64,000 nt of DNA from Brevundimonas halotolerans (GCF_003730275.1 NZ_QTTA01000004.1:20045-84044), one strand, 5' to 3'; shown: positions 27,744-36,772, counted from the first letter of the stretch. Translations and numbers: made by a program. The notes: a model not told the origin generated them from the sequence alone.

Positions 27744-28795
27744 GGACGGGGCTCCTTCTGGACACGTTGGACGGCGCGGCCTGCCTCATACCAGCCGCGC
27801 GAGCGGTTCACGATAGCGACGACCGACAGCATCACCGGCACCTCGATCAGCACCCCGACCACGGTCGCCAGCGCCGCCCCCGAGCCGATCCCGAACAGGC
27901 CGATCGCGGCCGCCACCGCCAGCTCAAAGAAGTTGCTGGCCCCGATCAGGGCCGAGGGGCCCGCCACCGAATGTGCCTCGCCGGTCAGCCGGTTGAGGCC
28001 GTAGGCGAGGCCCGCATTCAGATAGACCTGGATAAGGATCGGCACGGCCAGCAGAGCGATGACCAGCGGTTGGGCCAGAAGCTGCTCGCCCTGAAATCCG
28101 AACAGCAGTACCAGGGTGATCAGCAGGGCCGCCAGCGACACGGGCTGGATGCGGGCCAGCGTGCGCTCATACAGGTCCTGCCCCCGGGCCAGCAGCAGCC
28201 GGCGGATGATCTGGGCCACCACCACCGGCGCCAGAATATAGAGCAGCACCGACAGCGTCAGAGTCGACCACGGCACTATGATCGCCGACAGCCCCAGCAG
28301 CAGGCCGACAATCGGGGCAAAGGCCACGATCATGATGGCGTCGTTCAGCGCCACCTGGGTCAGGGTGAAATGCGGCTCGCCCTCCGTCAGATGGCTCCAG
28401 ACGAACACCATGGCGGTACACGGCGCCGCCGCCAGCAGGATCAGCCCGGCGATGTAGCTGTCGACCTGATCCGCCGGCAGCCATTCGCGAAACAGGCCGC
28501 CGATGAACAGCCACGCCAGCAGGGCCATGGAGAACGGCTTGATCGCCCAGTTGATGAAAAGGGTCACGCCGATGCCGCGCCAGTGGCGGCTGACCTGGCC
28601 CAGGGCGGCGAAATCGATCCGCACCAGCATCGGCACGATCATCAGCCAGATTAGCACCGCGACCGGCAGGTTGATCGAGGCGACCTCCATCCCGCCCAGA
28701 CCGGCGAACACGCCCGGCATCAGGGCGCCCAGCCCCACACCCACGACGATGCATAGGGCGACCCACAGGGTCAGATAGCGTTCGAAAATCGACAT
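27740..28795 (-). CDS. acr3: Arsenite efflux transporter, ACR3 family
   Basis: A 351-residue transporter with about ten membrane helices. The signature APCTAMVFVWSHLTEGEPHFTL includes the conserved cysteine of TM4 needed for arsenite transport in the ACR3 family. It moves arsenite out of the cell using the proton gradient, without an ArsA ATPase. It sits between arsR and arsC with a 2-base gap and a 4-base overlap. Confidence 0.95.
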   Translation of the reverse strand: MSIFERYLTLWVALCIVVGVGLGALMPGVFAGLGGMEVASINLPVAVLIWLMIVPMLVRIDFAALGQVSRHWRGIGVTLFINWAIKPFSMALLAWLFIGGLFREWLPADQVDSYIAGLILLAAAPCTAMVFVWSHLTEGEPHFTLTQVALNDAIMIVAFAPIVGLLLGLSAIIVPWSTLTLSVLLYILAPVVVAQIIRRLLLARGQDLYERTLARIQPVSLAALLITLVLLFGFQGEQLLAQPLVIALLAVPILIQVYLNAGLAYGLNRLTGEAHSVAGPSALIGASNFFELAVAAAIGLFGIGSGAALATVVGVLIEVPVMLSVVAIVNRSRGWYEAGRAVQRVQKEPRP

Positions 28796-28797
28796 GC

Positions 28798-29163
28798 TCA
28801 GGACATCCCGGATCGGAGTTCGGGCGGACAGCAGGCCATCCGGGCCAGCACATCGCCCAGCGGCGCGCAGATCTCGGGCGAGCCGTCACAGCAGTCTTCC
28901 ATCAGGAAGGCCAGCAGATCGCTCATCCGGCCATAGTCGGCGGCATAGATGATGGAGCGCCCGTCCCGCACCGAGGTCGCCAGCCCGGCACGGGTCAGGA
29001 CGGCCAGGTTATTCGACAAGGTGCTGGGCGCCATGCCGACCGCCTCGCCCAGCCGCCCGGCGGCCAGCCCCCCGGGCCCCGCCTTGATCAGGACGCGAAA
29101 CAGGGCGAGGCGGCCCTCATGGGCAAGCGCGGACAGCGTCTCGACGGCAGCATTCGTTTCCAT
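28798..29163 (-). CDS. arsR: ArsR-family arsenite-responsive repressor
   Basis: A 121-residue winged-helix repressor (LSALAHEGRLALFRVLIKAG, GMAPSTLSNNLAVLTRAGLATSVRDGRSIIYAA). Instead of the classical CVC box in the recognition region, cysteines cluster near the C-terminus (EDCCDGSPEIC and MACC), a layout seen in other ArsR subtypes with a separately evolved As(III) site. No ribosome site stands before the ATG and the operator-like palindrome abuts the start, so the message may be nearly leaderless. First gene of the arsenic operon. Confidence 0.9.
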   Translation of the reverse strand: METNAAVETLSALAHEGRLALFRVLIKAGPGGLAAGRLGEAVGMAPSTLSNNLAVLTRAGLATSVRDGRSIIYAADYGRMSDLLAFLMEDCCDGSPEICAPLGDVLARMACCPPELRSGMS

Positions 29164-29186
29164 ATTTCATGGATAATCGCAATATT
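29162..29186. promoter_or_regulatory. Operator candidate of the ars operon
   Basis: ATATT (29162-29166) and AATAT (29181-29185) form an inverted pair around 14 bases in an AT-rich patch that overlaps the arsR start codon. Position and composition suit an ArsR operator acting as autorepressor. Confidence 0.45.
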
Positions 29187-29245
29187 GGCGCCCGCCAAGT
29201 GAGCTGCATGCGGCCGATGTCACTGTCCGGAAGGGGTGAAACGCC

Positions 29246-29321
29246 TGGTGGAGCCGAGCGGAATCGAACCGCTGACCTCGTCATTGCGAACGACGCGCTC
29301 TACCAACTGAGCTACGGCCCC
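29246..29321 (-). tRNA. tRNA-Ala (anticodon CGC)
   Basis: A 76-base cloverleaf with encoded CCA. The acceptor is GGGGCCG / CGGCTCC with the G3-U70 pair that marks alanine tRNA. The D arm is GCTC...GAGC, the anticodon stem CGTCG / TGACG encloses loop TTCGCAA (anticodon CGC), and the T arm is AGCGG-TTCGATT-CCGCT. It reads GCG codons, which are frequent in this genome. Confidence 0.95.
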
Positions 29322-29503
29322 GATCATGCTCGGGCACAGGCGAGCGCGGGACATAGTCGGGCGGGGCTTGTGGTGTCAATGCCGACTTGCGGTGATCACG
29401 CCCGGACCGTTCCTAAGCGTGACACCGTCGGCCTTGGCCGCAAGGCCCGGCTCAGGCTAGAAGCGGACCTCTGACGCAATTGCCGCTGCCAACAAGGATC
29501 GAC

Positions 29504-29827
29504 ATGGGCCCCGCCATCGCCGGCTTCATCTGTTTTCTGGTCGACTCGGTCTTCCTGCTGTTGTGGCTGGCGATCATCGTCTCGGCCGTCATGAGCTGGC
29601 TGTTCGCCTTCGACGTGATCAACTATCGCAACCGCTTCGTGGCCCAGCTGGCCCATTTTCTGGACAGCATCACCGCCCCGATCCTGGCACCCCTGCGCAG
29701 CATCATTCCGTCGCTGGGCGGCATCGACATCACCCCGATCATCGCCCTGCTGATCATCTCGGGCATCCGCTCCTACATCCTGCCAGCCAGCTGCGCGGCC
29801 CTGTATCAGCTGCTGGGCGGATTCTGA
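29504..29827 (+). CDS. YggT-family membrane protein
   Basis: A 107-residue protein with two long hydrophobic regions (about 5-32 and 68-100) and the YggT signature NYRNRFVAQLAHFLDSITAPILAPLRSIIPSLGGIDITPIIALL. AAGGA six bases before this ATG favours it over an upstream in-frame ATG. YggT proteins are inner-membrane proteins; links to osmotic-shock K+ handling and to cell division or photosystem biogenesis have been reported in different organisms. Confidence 0.88.
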   Translation: MGPAIAGFICFLVDSVFLLLWLAIIVSAVMSWLFAFDVINYRNRFVAQLAHFLDSITAPILAPLRSIIPSLGGIDITPIIALLIISGIRSYILPASCAALYQLLGGF

Positions 29828-29922
29828 TGCAGTCGGGTCACGCCCGGGTGCTTTCGCCGTCCGACCGGAACGCCTAAGGTGCCCGTCCCCCGGCGCTCCG
29901 GCGCCCTTGAATTTCGAAGGTC

Positions 29923-30801
29923 ATGACCACGATCAGGACGGTCGCCATCATCGGCGCGGGACAAATGGGATCGGGGATCGCCCAGGCGGTGGCCACCGGC
30001 GGCTATGCGGTGCGCCTGTATGACGCCGACCTTTCGCGGCTGCCACTGGCGCATGGCACCATCGCCAACAGTCTGGCGCGCCGCGTCGAGCGTGAGAGCC
30101 TTGGCGCGGACGAGGCCCAGGCCATTCTGGGCCGGATCACCGACGCTGCCGATCTGGCCGCCGTCGGCACGGCGGATCTGGTGATTGAGGCGGCCGTCGA
30201 GGACGAAGCCGTCAAGACCGATATCCTGCAGGCGCTGACCCCGCATCTGGGGCCCGACACCCTGGTCGCGTCCAACACCTCGTCCATCTCGATCACGCGG
30301 CTGGCCTCGGCCACCGACCGGCCCGACCGCTTCATCGGCCTGCATTTCATGAAGCCGGCGCCCGCCATGCGGCTGGTCGAGATCATCCGCGGCATCGCCA
30401 CCTCACCCGCCACCTATGAGACCGCCGTCGCCTTTGCCCAGAGCCTCGGCAAGACCACGACCAATGCCGAAGATTTCCCGGCCTTCATCGTCAACCGCAT
30501 TCTGGTGCCGATGGTCAATGAGGCGATCTTCACCCTCTATGAGGGGGTCGGCGACGTCGCCTCGATCGACAAGGCGCTGAAGCTGGGCGCCAACCATCCG
30601 ATGGGGCCGCTGGAACTGGCGGACTTCATGGGTCTGGACGTCGTGCTGGCCATCATGAATGTGCTCTATGACGGGCTGGCCGACAGCAAATACCGGCCCT
30701 GTCCCCTGCTGGTGAAATATGTCGAGGCCGGCTGGCTGGGTCGCAAGACCGGGCGCGGCTTCTATGACTATTCCGGCGACGTTCCGGTGCCGACACGATG
30801 A
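29923..30801 (+). CDS. 3-hydroxybutyryl-CoA dehydrogenase
   Basis: A 292-residue short 3-hydroxyacyl-CoA dehydrogenase that interconverts 3-hydroxybutyryl-CoA and acetoacetyl-CoA. The NAD motif IIGAGQMGSGIAQ is at the N-terminus. The catalytic stretch is VASNTSSISIT...RFIGLHFMKPAPAMRLVEI, with H in GLHFM and E in VEI, followed by the C-terminal NHPMGPLELADFMGLD. It is probably used in butyrate, PHB or phenylacetate metabolism; phaZ elsewhere in the window fits PHB use. ATGA overlap with the next gene. Confidence 0.93.
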   Translation: MTTIRTVAIIGAGQMGSGIAQAVATGGYAVRLYDADLSRLPLAHGTIANSLARRVERESLGADEAQAILGRITDAADLAAVGTADLVIEAAVEDEAVKTDILQALTPHLGPDTLVASNTSSISITRLASATDRPDRFIGLHFMKPAPAMRLVEIIRGIATSPATYETAVAFAQSLGKTTTNAEDFPAFIVNRILVPMVNEAIFTLYEGVGDVASIDKALKLGANHPMGPLELADFMGLDVVLAIMNVLYDGLADSKYRPCPLLVKYVEAGWLGRKTGRGFYDYSGDVPVPTR

Positions 30802-31367
30802 AGGCCCGTTTCGAAACGCTTGAGGACCTGCCCGGCCAGCGTCAGGTGACCTGGCGCCGGTCCGGCGGCTGGATTGCGCTCGCCGCCTTGCTAGGCATTG
30901 CCTGGCCGCCCCTGATCATCACCTTCTTCGTCTGGCCGCCCCAGACCTGGCTGGATGGCCTCAGCACCGACTGGCGGATCCTGGTTCTGGCGGTCGGCAT
31001 CTTCGCCGTGCCTCTGTGTCTGTGGCTGCTGAATCAGGAGCGGATCCGCACGGGTCGACCGGCCACCCGGCTCGGCATCGTCTGGCGCTTCATGTTCTAC
31101 GGGGGTCTGCTGGCCGCCGCCCTGCAGGGGTTCAACGCCCTCGTGCTCTCCGGCATAGGCGCCGCCCGCTCGGCCGATATCGGCCAGGCCATGGGCTATG
31201 CCGAAACGGCCCTGCTGATCTTTGGCGTCGGCGGGGTGCCGCTGGCGATCCTGGTCGGCATCAGCTACGCCCTGTGGGCGGGCCTGTGCGCAGCCTTTCT
31301 GGCCTTCATGCCGCGCCCGGCGCCGGTTCGAGACCGGCTGGGCCTCAGCGGACGCGACACCTTTTAG
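30798..31367 (+). CDS. Four-helix membrane protein, unknown function
   Basis: A 189-residue protein not recognised as a named family. Four predicted membrane helices (about 26-50, 62-78, 94-118, 138-168) follow a short charged N-terminus. There are no motifs to suggest a reaction. Its ATG overlaps the stop of the dehydrogenase gene, so the two are co-translated, but a functional link is not evident. Confidence 0.75.
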   Translation: MKARFETLEDLPGQRQVTWRRSGGWIALAALLGIAWPPLIITFFVWPPQTWLDGLSTDWRILVLAVGIFAVPLCLWLLNQERIRTGRPATRLGIVWRFMFYGGLLAAALQGFNALVLSGIGAARSADIGQAMGYAETALLIFGVGGVPLAILVGISYALWAGLCAAFLAFMPRPAPVRDRLGLSGRDTF

Positions 31368-31469
31368 GCCCCGCTGAACGACGTTACAGGAAATTTACTT
31401 TCCTTCGTCCGCACACGCTGCGACCTTCGCCGCCTGATATCGAGTGACCGTCGGGGGGGACATCACACC

Positions 31470-32717
31470 ATGACATCTACAGACCTGCATACCGAACCGG
31501 CATCCGCGCGGCTCGCGCCCGTCGCGCCCAAGGACCGGATTTTCAATCTGGACATGCTGCGCGGCTGGGCGATCCTCGGCATTCTGGCGGTCAATGCCAT
31601 CGCCTTTGCCTGGCCCTCGCTGTTGATGATGGCCGAGGCACCGCCTCCGGCGAATACGACCCAGGCCGACGTCATCGGCGTCTGGGTGATCGACGTCTTC
31701 TTCTCGGACAAGATGCGCACCCTGTTCACCCTGCTGTTCGGGGTGTCGATTTTCCTTGTGGGCGGGGAGCGCAGCGACCTCGACCGGGGGGCCCTGCTAC
31801 GCCGGCGCCTCTGGTGGCTGATGCTGATCGGCGCGATCCACGGGGCGGCCCTGTGGTTCGGCGATATCCTGTTTCTTTATGCCGTCAGCGGCTTCCTGTT
31901 CTTAATGTTCCGGTCCTGGTCGGCCCGGCGCCTTTTGTGGGTCGGGGGGTTGATCACCCTGTTCTGGGCGCTGGTCGCGACCGGCTTCTACTGGGGTATG
32001 GCCAACCTGCCCGCCGACATCGCCAGCAAAATGACCCAGGGCATGCCGGTGGCGACGCCCGAGGCCGTTCAGGCGGTGGTCGACACCTATCGCTCGGGCT
32101 GGCCCGCAGGCTGGCTGGCCAATCTGACCACCTGGGCCACCTTCCTTGTCGCCATCCTGATCATGGTGCCGGTGACGGTGCCGCTCATGATGATTGGCCT
32201 CGGTCTCTACAAGTCCGGCTATCTGACGGGCACCGCCTCGATGGGCACCTATCTGACCGTTCTGGTCCTCGGCGGTGCCAATCTGGCGGTGTCGGCTTAC
32301 TGGGGCTGGCAGAAGGCCATGGCGCCGGATGGCGTGGATCCCACCGGGGGTCTGGCCGCCGCCTCGACAGGGGCGGCCCCGCTGGTCACCCTGTTTTATG
32401 TCACCGCCCTGATCCTGCTGACGAAGTTCGGGCTGAAGGTCATCACCCAGGTGTTGGTGCCGGTCGGTCGCATGGCCTTCACAAACTATCTCAGCCAGAC
32501 CCTGATCATGGTCACCCTCTATTACGCGCCCTGGGGACCCATGTGGTTCGGCACCCACAGCACTTCGCAGATGTGGATGGTGGTCGGCGCGGTCTGGCTG
32601 GCGCAGTTGATCTGGTCGCCGCTGTGGCTGTCGGTGTTCCGCATGGGACCGCTGGAATGGGCGTGGCGCTGCCTGACCTACGGCCGGATGGTCCGCATCT
32701 CGAAGGGCGGCGACTGA
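31470..32717 (+). CDS. DUF418-family membrane protein
   Basis: A 415-residue protein with about nine to ten membrane helices. The N-terminal FNLDMLRGWAILGILAVNAIAFAWPS and FFSDKMRTLFTLLFGVSIFLVGGE, plus the C-terminal VGRMAFTNYLSQTLIM and GPLEWAWRCLTYGR, are the hallmarks of DUF418 (YeiB-like) proteins, which are related to acyltransferase-3 membrane proteins. The function is unproven; transport or envelope modification is suggested for the group. Confidence 0.9.
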   Translation: MTSTDLHTEPASARLAPVAPKDRIFNLDMLRGWAILGILAVNAIAFAWPSLLMMAEAPPPANTTQADVIGVWVIDVFFSDKMRTLFTLLFGVSIFLVGGERSDLDRGALLRRRLWWLMLIGAIHGAALWFGDILFLYAVSGFLFLMFRSWSARRLLWVGGLITLFWALVATGFYWGMANLPADIASKMTQGMPVATPEAVQAVVDTYRSGWPAGWLANLTTWATFLVAILIMVPVTVPLMMIGLGLYKSGYLTGTASMGTYLTVLVLGGANLAVSAYWGWQKAMAPDGVDPTGGLAAASTGAAPLVTLFYVTALILLTKFGLKVITQVLVPVGRMAFTNYLSQTLIMVTLYYAPWGPMWFGTHSTSQMWMVVGAVWLAQLIWSPLWLSVFRMGPLEWAWRCLTYGRMVRISKGGD

Positions 32718-32765
32718 ACCGACGGTCGCATTGCGGGACGGGGGGTGATGGCGTAATCGCCCCCC

Positions 32766-34283
32766 ATGAGCACTGAAGCCCCCTCCGACGCCCCGATCAC
32801 CGACGCCCCCCGCCCTGAGGCCCGGGGGCCGCGAGGCTTTCAGGACCGGCGCGGCCCGGACCTGATCGCCGAACGCCGCATCGTCGAGCGGGTCTCGGCC
32901 GTCTATGAGCGCTGGGGCTTTGAACCGCTGGAAACCTCGGCCTTCGAATATGCCGATGCGCTCGGCAAATTCCTGCCCGATGCCGACCGTCCGAACGAGG
33001 GCGTCTTCGCCCTGCAGGACGACGACGACCAGTGGATGGCGCTGCGCTACGACCTGACGGCACCGCTGGCCCGCTATGCCGCCCAGAACTGGGAGACCCT
33101 GCCCAAGCCGTTCCGGCGCTATGCCTTCGGTCCCGTCTGGCGCAACGAAAAGCCGGGACCGGGGCGCTTTCGCGAATTCATCCAGTGCGACGCCGACACC
33201 GTCGGCTCCGACCGGCCCGAAGCCGATGCCGAAATCCTGGCCCTCGCGGTCGAGGGCCTGACGGCTGCCGGGCTGGATCGGGATCAGGCCCAGATCAAGG
33301 TCTCGAACCGCAAGCTGTTTGATGGCCTGTTCGGGGCGGGCGGGATCGACGACCCGGCCCAGCGCCTGACCGCGCTCCGCGCCATCGACAAGTTCGACCG
33401 GCTGGGCTGGGAGGGGGTCTCGGCCCTGCTGGGCGAGGGCCGTCTGGATGAGTCCGGCGACTACACCAAGGGCGCGCAACTGCCGACCGTCGTCATCTCG
33501 ACCGTCGAGCGCTTCCTCGCCTCGGCGGGCCAGGCCAACCTCAGCCGCGCCGACACGCTAGCCGCTGTGGCCGGGGCGGGCGATCTGGGCGCCGCCGGCG
33601 AGGAGGCTCTGAAGGAGCTGCAGGCCATCGACGCGGCGCTCGGCATTATGGGCGTCGACCAGACCGCCGTCCGGTTCGATCCCACGGTCGTGCGCGGGCT
33701 GGAGTATTACACCGGCGTGGTGTTCGAGGCCGAACTGTTGCTCCCGACCACGGATGACAAGGGGCGACCCGTCCGGTTCGGCTCGATCGGCGGCGGTGGC
33801 CGCTACGACGATCTCGTCGCGCGGTTCACCGGACAGAGCGTGCCCGCGACCGGCTTTTCCTTCGGCGTCTCGCGGCTGGCGGCGGCCCTGCGCGCCAGTG
33901 GGCGTGATCCGGCGGGCGAGGCGCGCGGCCCGGTCGTGGTCATCGCCTTTTCCGACGCCGACATGGCCCACTATCTGGGCGCCGTCGCCGAGCTGCGGGC
34001 CGCCGGCATCGCCGCCGAACTCTACCTCGGCCGCGCGGGCATGAAGGCTCAGATGAAGTATGCCGACCGACGGGGCGCCCCGGTCGCCGTCATGCTGGGC
34101 GGCGACGAAATCGCCGCCGGTACGGTCACGCTCAAGGACCTCGACGCCGGTCGTCGCCTGTCGCAGGCCGTCTCCGATAATGCCGAATGGAAACAGGCGC
34201 GTCCGGGACAACAGACCCTGCCGCGCGACCAGATGGTGGCCGCGATCCGTGCGATTCTCGAAGGATCGTCAATAAGCGACTGA
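32766..34283 (+). CDS. hisS: Histidyl-tRNA synthetase
   Basis: A 505-residue class II synthetase charging tRNA-His. Motif 1 includes RGPRGFQDRRGPDLIAERRIVERVSAVYERWGFEPLETSAFEYAD. Motif 2 (RRYAFGPVWRNEKPGPGRFREFIQCDADTVGSD) differs from the canonical R-H-E-R loop and is of the alphaproteobacterial kind, which is known to charge tRNA-His lacking the usual extra G. Later motifs are VRGLEYYTGVVFEA, GGGGRYDDLVARF and a C-terminal anticodon-binding domain. Normal length for the class. Confidence 0.95.
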   Translation: MSTEAPSDAPITDAPRPEARGPRGFQDRRGPDLIAERRIVERVSAVYERWGFEPLETSAFEYADALGKFLPDADRPNEGVFALQDDDDQWMALRYDLTAPLARYAAQNWETLPKPFRRYAFGPVWRNEKPGPGRFREFIQCDADTVGSDRPEADAEILALAVEGLTAAGLDRDQAQIKVSNRKLFDGLFGAGGIDDPAQRLTALRAIDKFDRLGWEGVSALLGEGRLDESGDYTKGAQLPTVVISTVERFLASAGQANLSRADTLAAVAGAGDLGAAGEEALKELQAIDAALGIMGVDQTAVRFDPTVVRGLEYYTGVVFEAELLLPTTDDKGRPVRFGSIGGGGRYDDLVARFTGQSVPATGFSFGVSRLAAALRASGRDPAGEARGPVVVIAFSDADMAHYLGAVAELRAAGIAAELYLGRAGMKAQMKYADRRGAPVAVMLGGDEIAAGTVTLKDLDAGRRLSQAVSDNAEWKQARPGQQTLPRDQMVAAIRAILEGSSISD

Positions 34284-34343
34284 TCCGGTCGCTGACTTAT
34301 CGACGATCAGTCAAGAAAACGCCGGATTTCGCCTTCGGTTTGA

Positions 34344-34371
34344 TTGACTTGTCGGGTCCGGATCGTATGAA
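34344..34371 (+). promoter_or_regulatory. Predicted sigma-70 promoter of the small RNA
   Basis: TTGACT (34344-34349), 16 bases, then TATGAA (34366-34371). This is one of the best -35/-10 pairs in the window. It points to transcription starting near 34378, within the gap between hisS and the convergent M13 peptidase gene. Confidence 0.65.
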
Positions 34372-34377
34372 TGGGGC

Positions 34378-34496
34378 TCTCGAAGCGCGCGACGCGATGC
34401 GACGCGCAAACTTCGTAGGCGTTTCGGGGAGGAAACGTCCGCTCCTAGACGAGCGAAAGAAGCCCGCCGCGATGTATCCCCCGCGGCGGGCTTTTT
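34378..34496 (+). ncRNA. Predicted small RNA of about 120 nt
   Basis: A strong promoter and a strong terminator bracket about 120 highly structured bases with no convincing gene. Helix 1 pairs CGAA/TTCG and GCGCG/CGCGC (34381-34415). Helix 2 is CGTTTC / GAAACG with a G-rich loop GGGGAG (34420-34437). A single-stranded CTCCT (34442-34446) follows, which is complementary to ribosome-binding sites, and then the terminator. I do not recognise the family: it is not SRP RNA, tmRNA, 6S RNA or a complete RNase P RNA. A short reading frame starting at 34369 runs through it but looks incidental. Confidence 0.6.
34461..34496 (+). terminator. Rho-independent terminator of the small RNA
   Basis: AGCCCGCCGCG and CGCGGCGGGCT form a perfect 11-bp stem around a ten-base loop, followed by TTTTT with one T shared. 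One of the strongest intrinsic terminators in the window. Confidence 0.9.
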
Positions 34497-34535
34497 CGTG
34501 CCTGGCGCTCACCGCCGCCGCAATCTCCGGCCACG

Positions 34536-34563
34536 AAAAAGGGGCCGCCCGATGGACAGCCCC
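34536..34563 (-). terminator. Rho-independent terminator of the M13 peptidase gene
   Basis: On the minus strand GGGGCTG and CGGCCCC form a 7-bp stem (one G-T pair) around a nine-base loop, followed by TTTTT. It lies about 25 bases after the peptidase stop codon. Confidence 0.8.
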
Positions 34564-34587
34564 TCGTTCATTTCATCCTGACGCGGC

Positions 34588-36735
34588 CTACCAGAGGCGG
34601 ACGCGTTGTTCCGGGGTCAGATAGTATTTCTGGCCGGGCTGGACGTCGAAGGCTTCATACCAGGCGTCCAGATTGCGGATCGGCCCCACCACCCGGAACT
34701 CGGCCGGCGAGTGCGGGCCCGTGGCGATCTGGTTCCGCAGCGCTTCGTCGCGGTATTTGGTGTTCCAGACCTGGGCCCAGCCGAGGAAGACACGCTGGGT
34801 GCCCGTCACGCCGTCCAGAACCGGAGCTTCCGCGCCGTCCAGCGAGGCCAGATAGCCTTCCAGCCCCAGGGTGACACCGGCCAGATCGCCGATGTTCTCG
34901 CCCATGCTCAGCGCCGGACGGATCGGATAGCCCGGCAGCGGCTCATAGGTCGCATACTGGCTGCCCAGCATGTCGGCCCGGGCCTCAAAGCGGGCCGCAT
35001 CCTCGGACGTCCACCAGTCGCGCAGCACGCCGTCGCCGTCGGACTTGCGGCCCTGGTCGTCGAAGCCGTGACCGATCTCGTGCCCGATCACGCCGCCGAT
35101 GGCGCCATAGTTGACCGCCGGATCCGCCGTCGGATCGAAGAAGGGCGGCTGCAGGATGGCGGCCGGGAAGACGATCTCGTTCTTGGTCGAGTTGTAGTAG
35201 GCATTGACCGTCTGAGGGGTCATGCCCCACTCGTCGCGATCGACCGGACCGTCCATGCGGCCCAGCTGGTACTGCCAGCGGAACACGCCGGCGCGTTCGA
35301 CATTGCCGACCAGATCATCGGCCCGTACCTCAAGCGCGGAATAGTCGCGCCACTTGTCCGGATAGCCGATCTTCACCGTGAAGTTGTCGAGCTTGTAGAG
35401 GGCCTGTTCCTTGGTCTCGGCGCCCATCCAGTCCAGCTGGCGGATGCGGGCGGCCAGCGCCACGCGCAGATTGGCCACCAGCTCTTCCATCATCGCCTTG
35501 GATTCGGCGGGGAAGTATTCGGCGACGTACAGGCGACCGAAGGCCTCTCCCATCACCCCTTCGGCGAAGCTGACGGCGCGCTTGTCGCGGGCCCGCTGTT
35601 CCGGCTGGCCCGACAGGTCGCGGCCGCGGAACTCCCACTGGGCGTCCGAGAAGCGCTGCGACATATAGGGGGCCATGTCGTCGGCGGTGTGGAAGGCCTG
35701 CCAGGCCTGCAGCAGCGGCAGCGGCGTCTCGGCATAGATGGCGGCGATCTTGGGCAGGGCGGTGTCCTGACGCACGACGATCGTCTCGATGCCGCCCAGG
35801 CTCATGGCGTCCAGATAGGCCGACCAGTTGAAGCCCGGCGCCTGTTCCGCCAGCTCGGCCGGGGTGAAGGGGTTGTAGGTCTCGTCGCGGTTGCGGTTCT
35901 CTTCCGGGGTCCAGTGGGCCTCGGCGATCCGGGTTTCCAGCGCCACGATCTCGGCCGCAGTTTCTGCCGGATTGTCCCAGCCGATCATGGTCAGCATGCG
36001 CTCGACATAGGCCAGATACAGGGCCTTCTTGTCGGCCAGACGCTCTTCCAGATAATAGCCGCGGTTCGGCAGGCCGAGGCCGCCCTGGCTGGCATAGGTG
36101 ATGTAACGGTCGGGGTTGCGGGCATCGTCACCGATCCCGACACCAAAGAAGGACGAGCCGAAGCGGCCCTGGGTGCCGCCCATATAGACCGCCATGGCGT
36201 CGTGGCTGTCGATGGCGCGGATGTCGGCCAGATAGGGCTGCAGAGGCTGGTCATCCAGCGCCTCGATGCGGTCGGTGTCCATATAGGCGCGGTACAGATC
36301 GGCGATCTTCAGCTCATCAGAGCCCGCAGCCAGATCGGTGCTGGCCGTCAGTTCATCGATCATCACCTTCAGGCGGTTGTCCGACAGCTCGCGCAGGATG
36401 GCGAACGACCCGTACGAGGTCCGGTCCGACGGAATGACCAGCCGGTCGAAGGCGAGGCCATTGGCATAGCGGAAGAAGTCATCGCCCGGCGCCACCGACA
36501 GGTCGCGACCGGCCAGATCAAAGCCCCAGGTCCCGAACTTCGGCGCCTCGGTGCCTTGCCAGCCCGAACCGGCCGGATCCTGGTCGGCGGTCGGGAACAG
36601 CGAGAAGACGGTGCAGGACTCGTTCAGGCACTCGTGCGCATGACCGTCGTCAAAGGTGTGCATCTGCTGGGCGAAGGTCGCCGTGGCGGGCAGCATCAGG
36701 GCGCCGACAGCGGCACCGATCAGAAGGCGTTTCAT
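34588..36735 (-). CDS. M13-family (neprilysin-like) zinc metallopeptidase
   Basis: A 715-residue secreted or periplasmic endopeptidase with a Sec signal peptide (MKRLLIGAAVGALMLPATATFAQ). The zinc site is H552-E553-x2-H556 in VIGHEIGHGFDDQGR, with E613 in MGENIGDLAG as third ligand. The N-terminal M13 domain opens with GDDFFRYANGLAFDRLVIPSDRTSYGSF, and the conserved INAYYN-type substrate motif reads VNAYYNSTKNEI. The C-terminus ends in RLW, as usual for neprilysin relatives. GAGAGG precedes the ATG. Confidence 0.95.
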   Translation of the reverse strand: MKRLLIGAAVGALMLPATATFAQQMHTFDDGHAHECLNESCTVFSLFPTADQDPAGSGWQGTEAPKFGTWGFDLAGRDLSVAPGDDFFRYANGLAFDRLVIPSDRTSYGSFAILRELSDNRLKVMIDELTASTDLAAGSDELKIADLYRAYMDTDRIEALDDQPLQPYLADIRAIDSHDAMAVYMGGTQGRFGSSFFGVGIGDDARNPDRYITYASQGGLGLPNRGYYLEERLADKKALYLAYVERMLTMIGWDNPAETAAEIVALETRIAEAHWTPEENRNRDETYNPFTPAELAEQAPGFNWSAYLDAMSLGGIETIVVRQDTALPKIAAIYAETPLPLLQAWQAFHTADDMAPYMSQRFSDAQWEFRGRDLSGQPEQRARDKRAVSFAEGVMGEAFGRLYVAEYFPAESKAMMEELVANLRVALAARIRQLDWMGAETKEQALYKLDNFTVKIGYPDKWRDYSALEVRADDLVGNVERAGVFRWQYQLGRMDGPVDRDEWGMTPQTVNAYYNSTKNEIVFPAAILQPPFFDPTADPAVNYGAIGGVIGHEIGHGFDDQGRKSDGDGVLRDWWTSEDAARFEARADMLGSQYATYEPLPGYPIRPALSMGENIGDLAGVTLGLEGYLASLDGAEAPVLDGVTGTQRVFLGWAQVWNTKYRDEALRNQIATGPHSPAEFRVVGPIRNLDAWYEAFDVQPGQKYYLTPEQRVRLW

Positions 36736-36772
36736 TCTTGAACCTCTCGTGGATTGACGCAGCAGGGCCACG

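Noticed and set aside
34426..34446. GAGGAAACGTCCGCTCC as part of RNase P RNA
   Set aside because: It recalls the conserved P4 region, but the transcript is only about 120 bases and lacks the other universal RNase P segments.
34369..34496. A short peptide gene beginning MNGALEARDAMRR
   Set aside because: No ribosome site precedes it, its start lies in the -10 region of the promoter, and it reads through the terminator hairpin.
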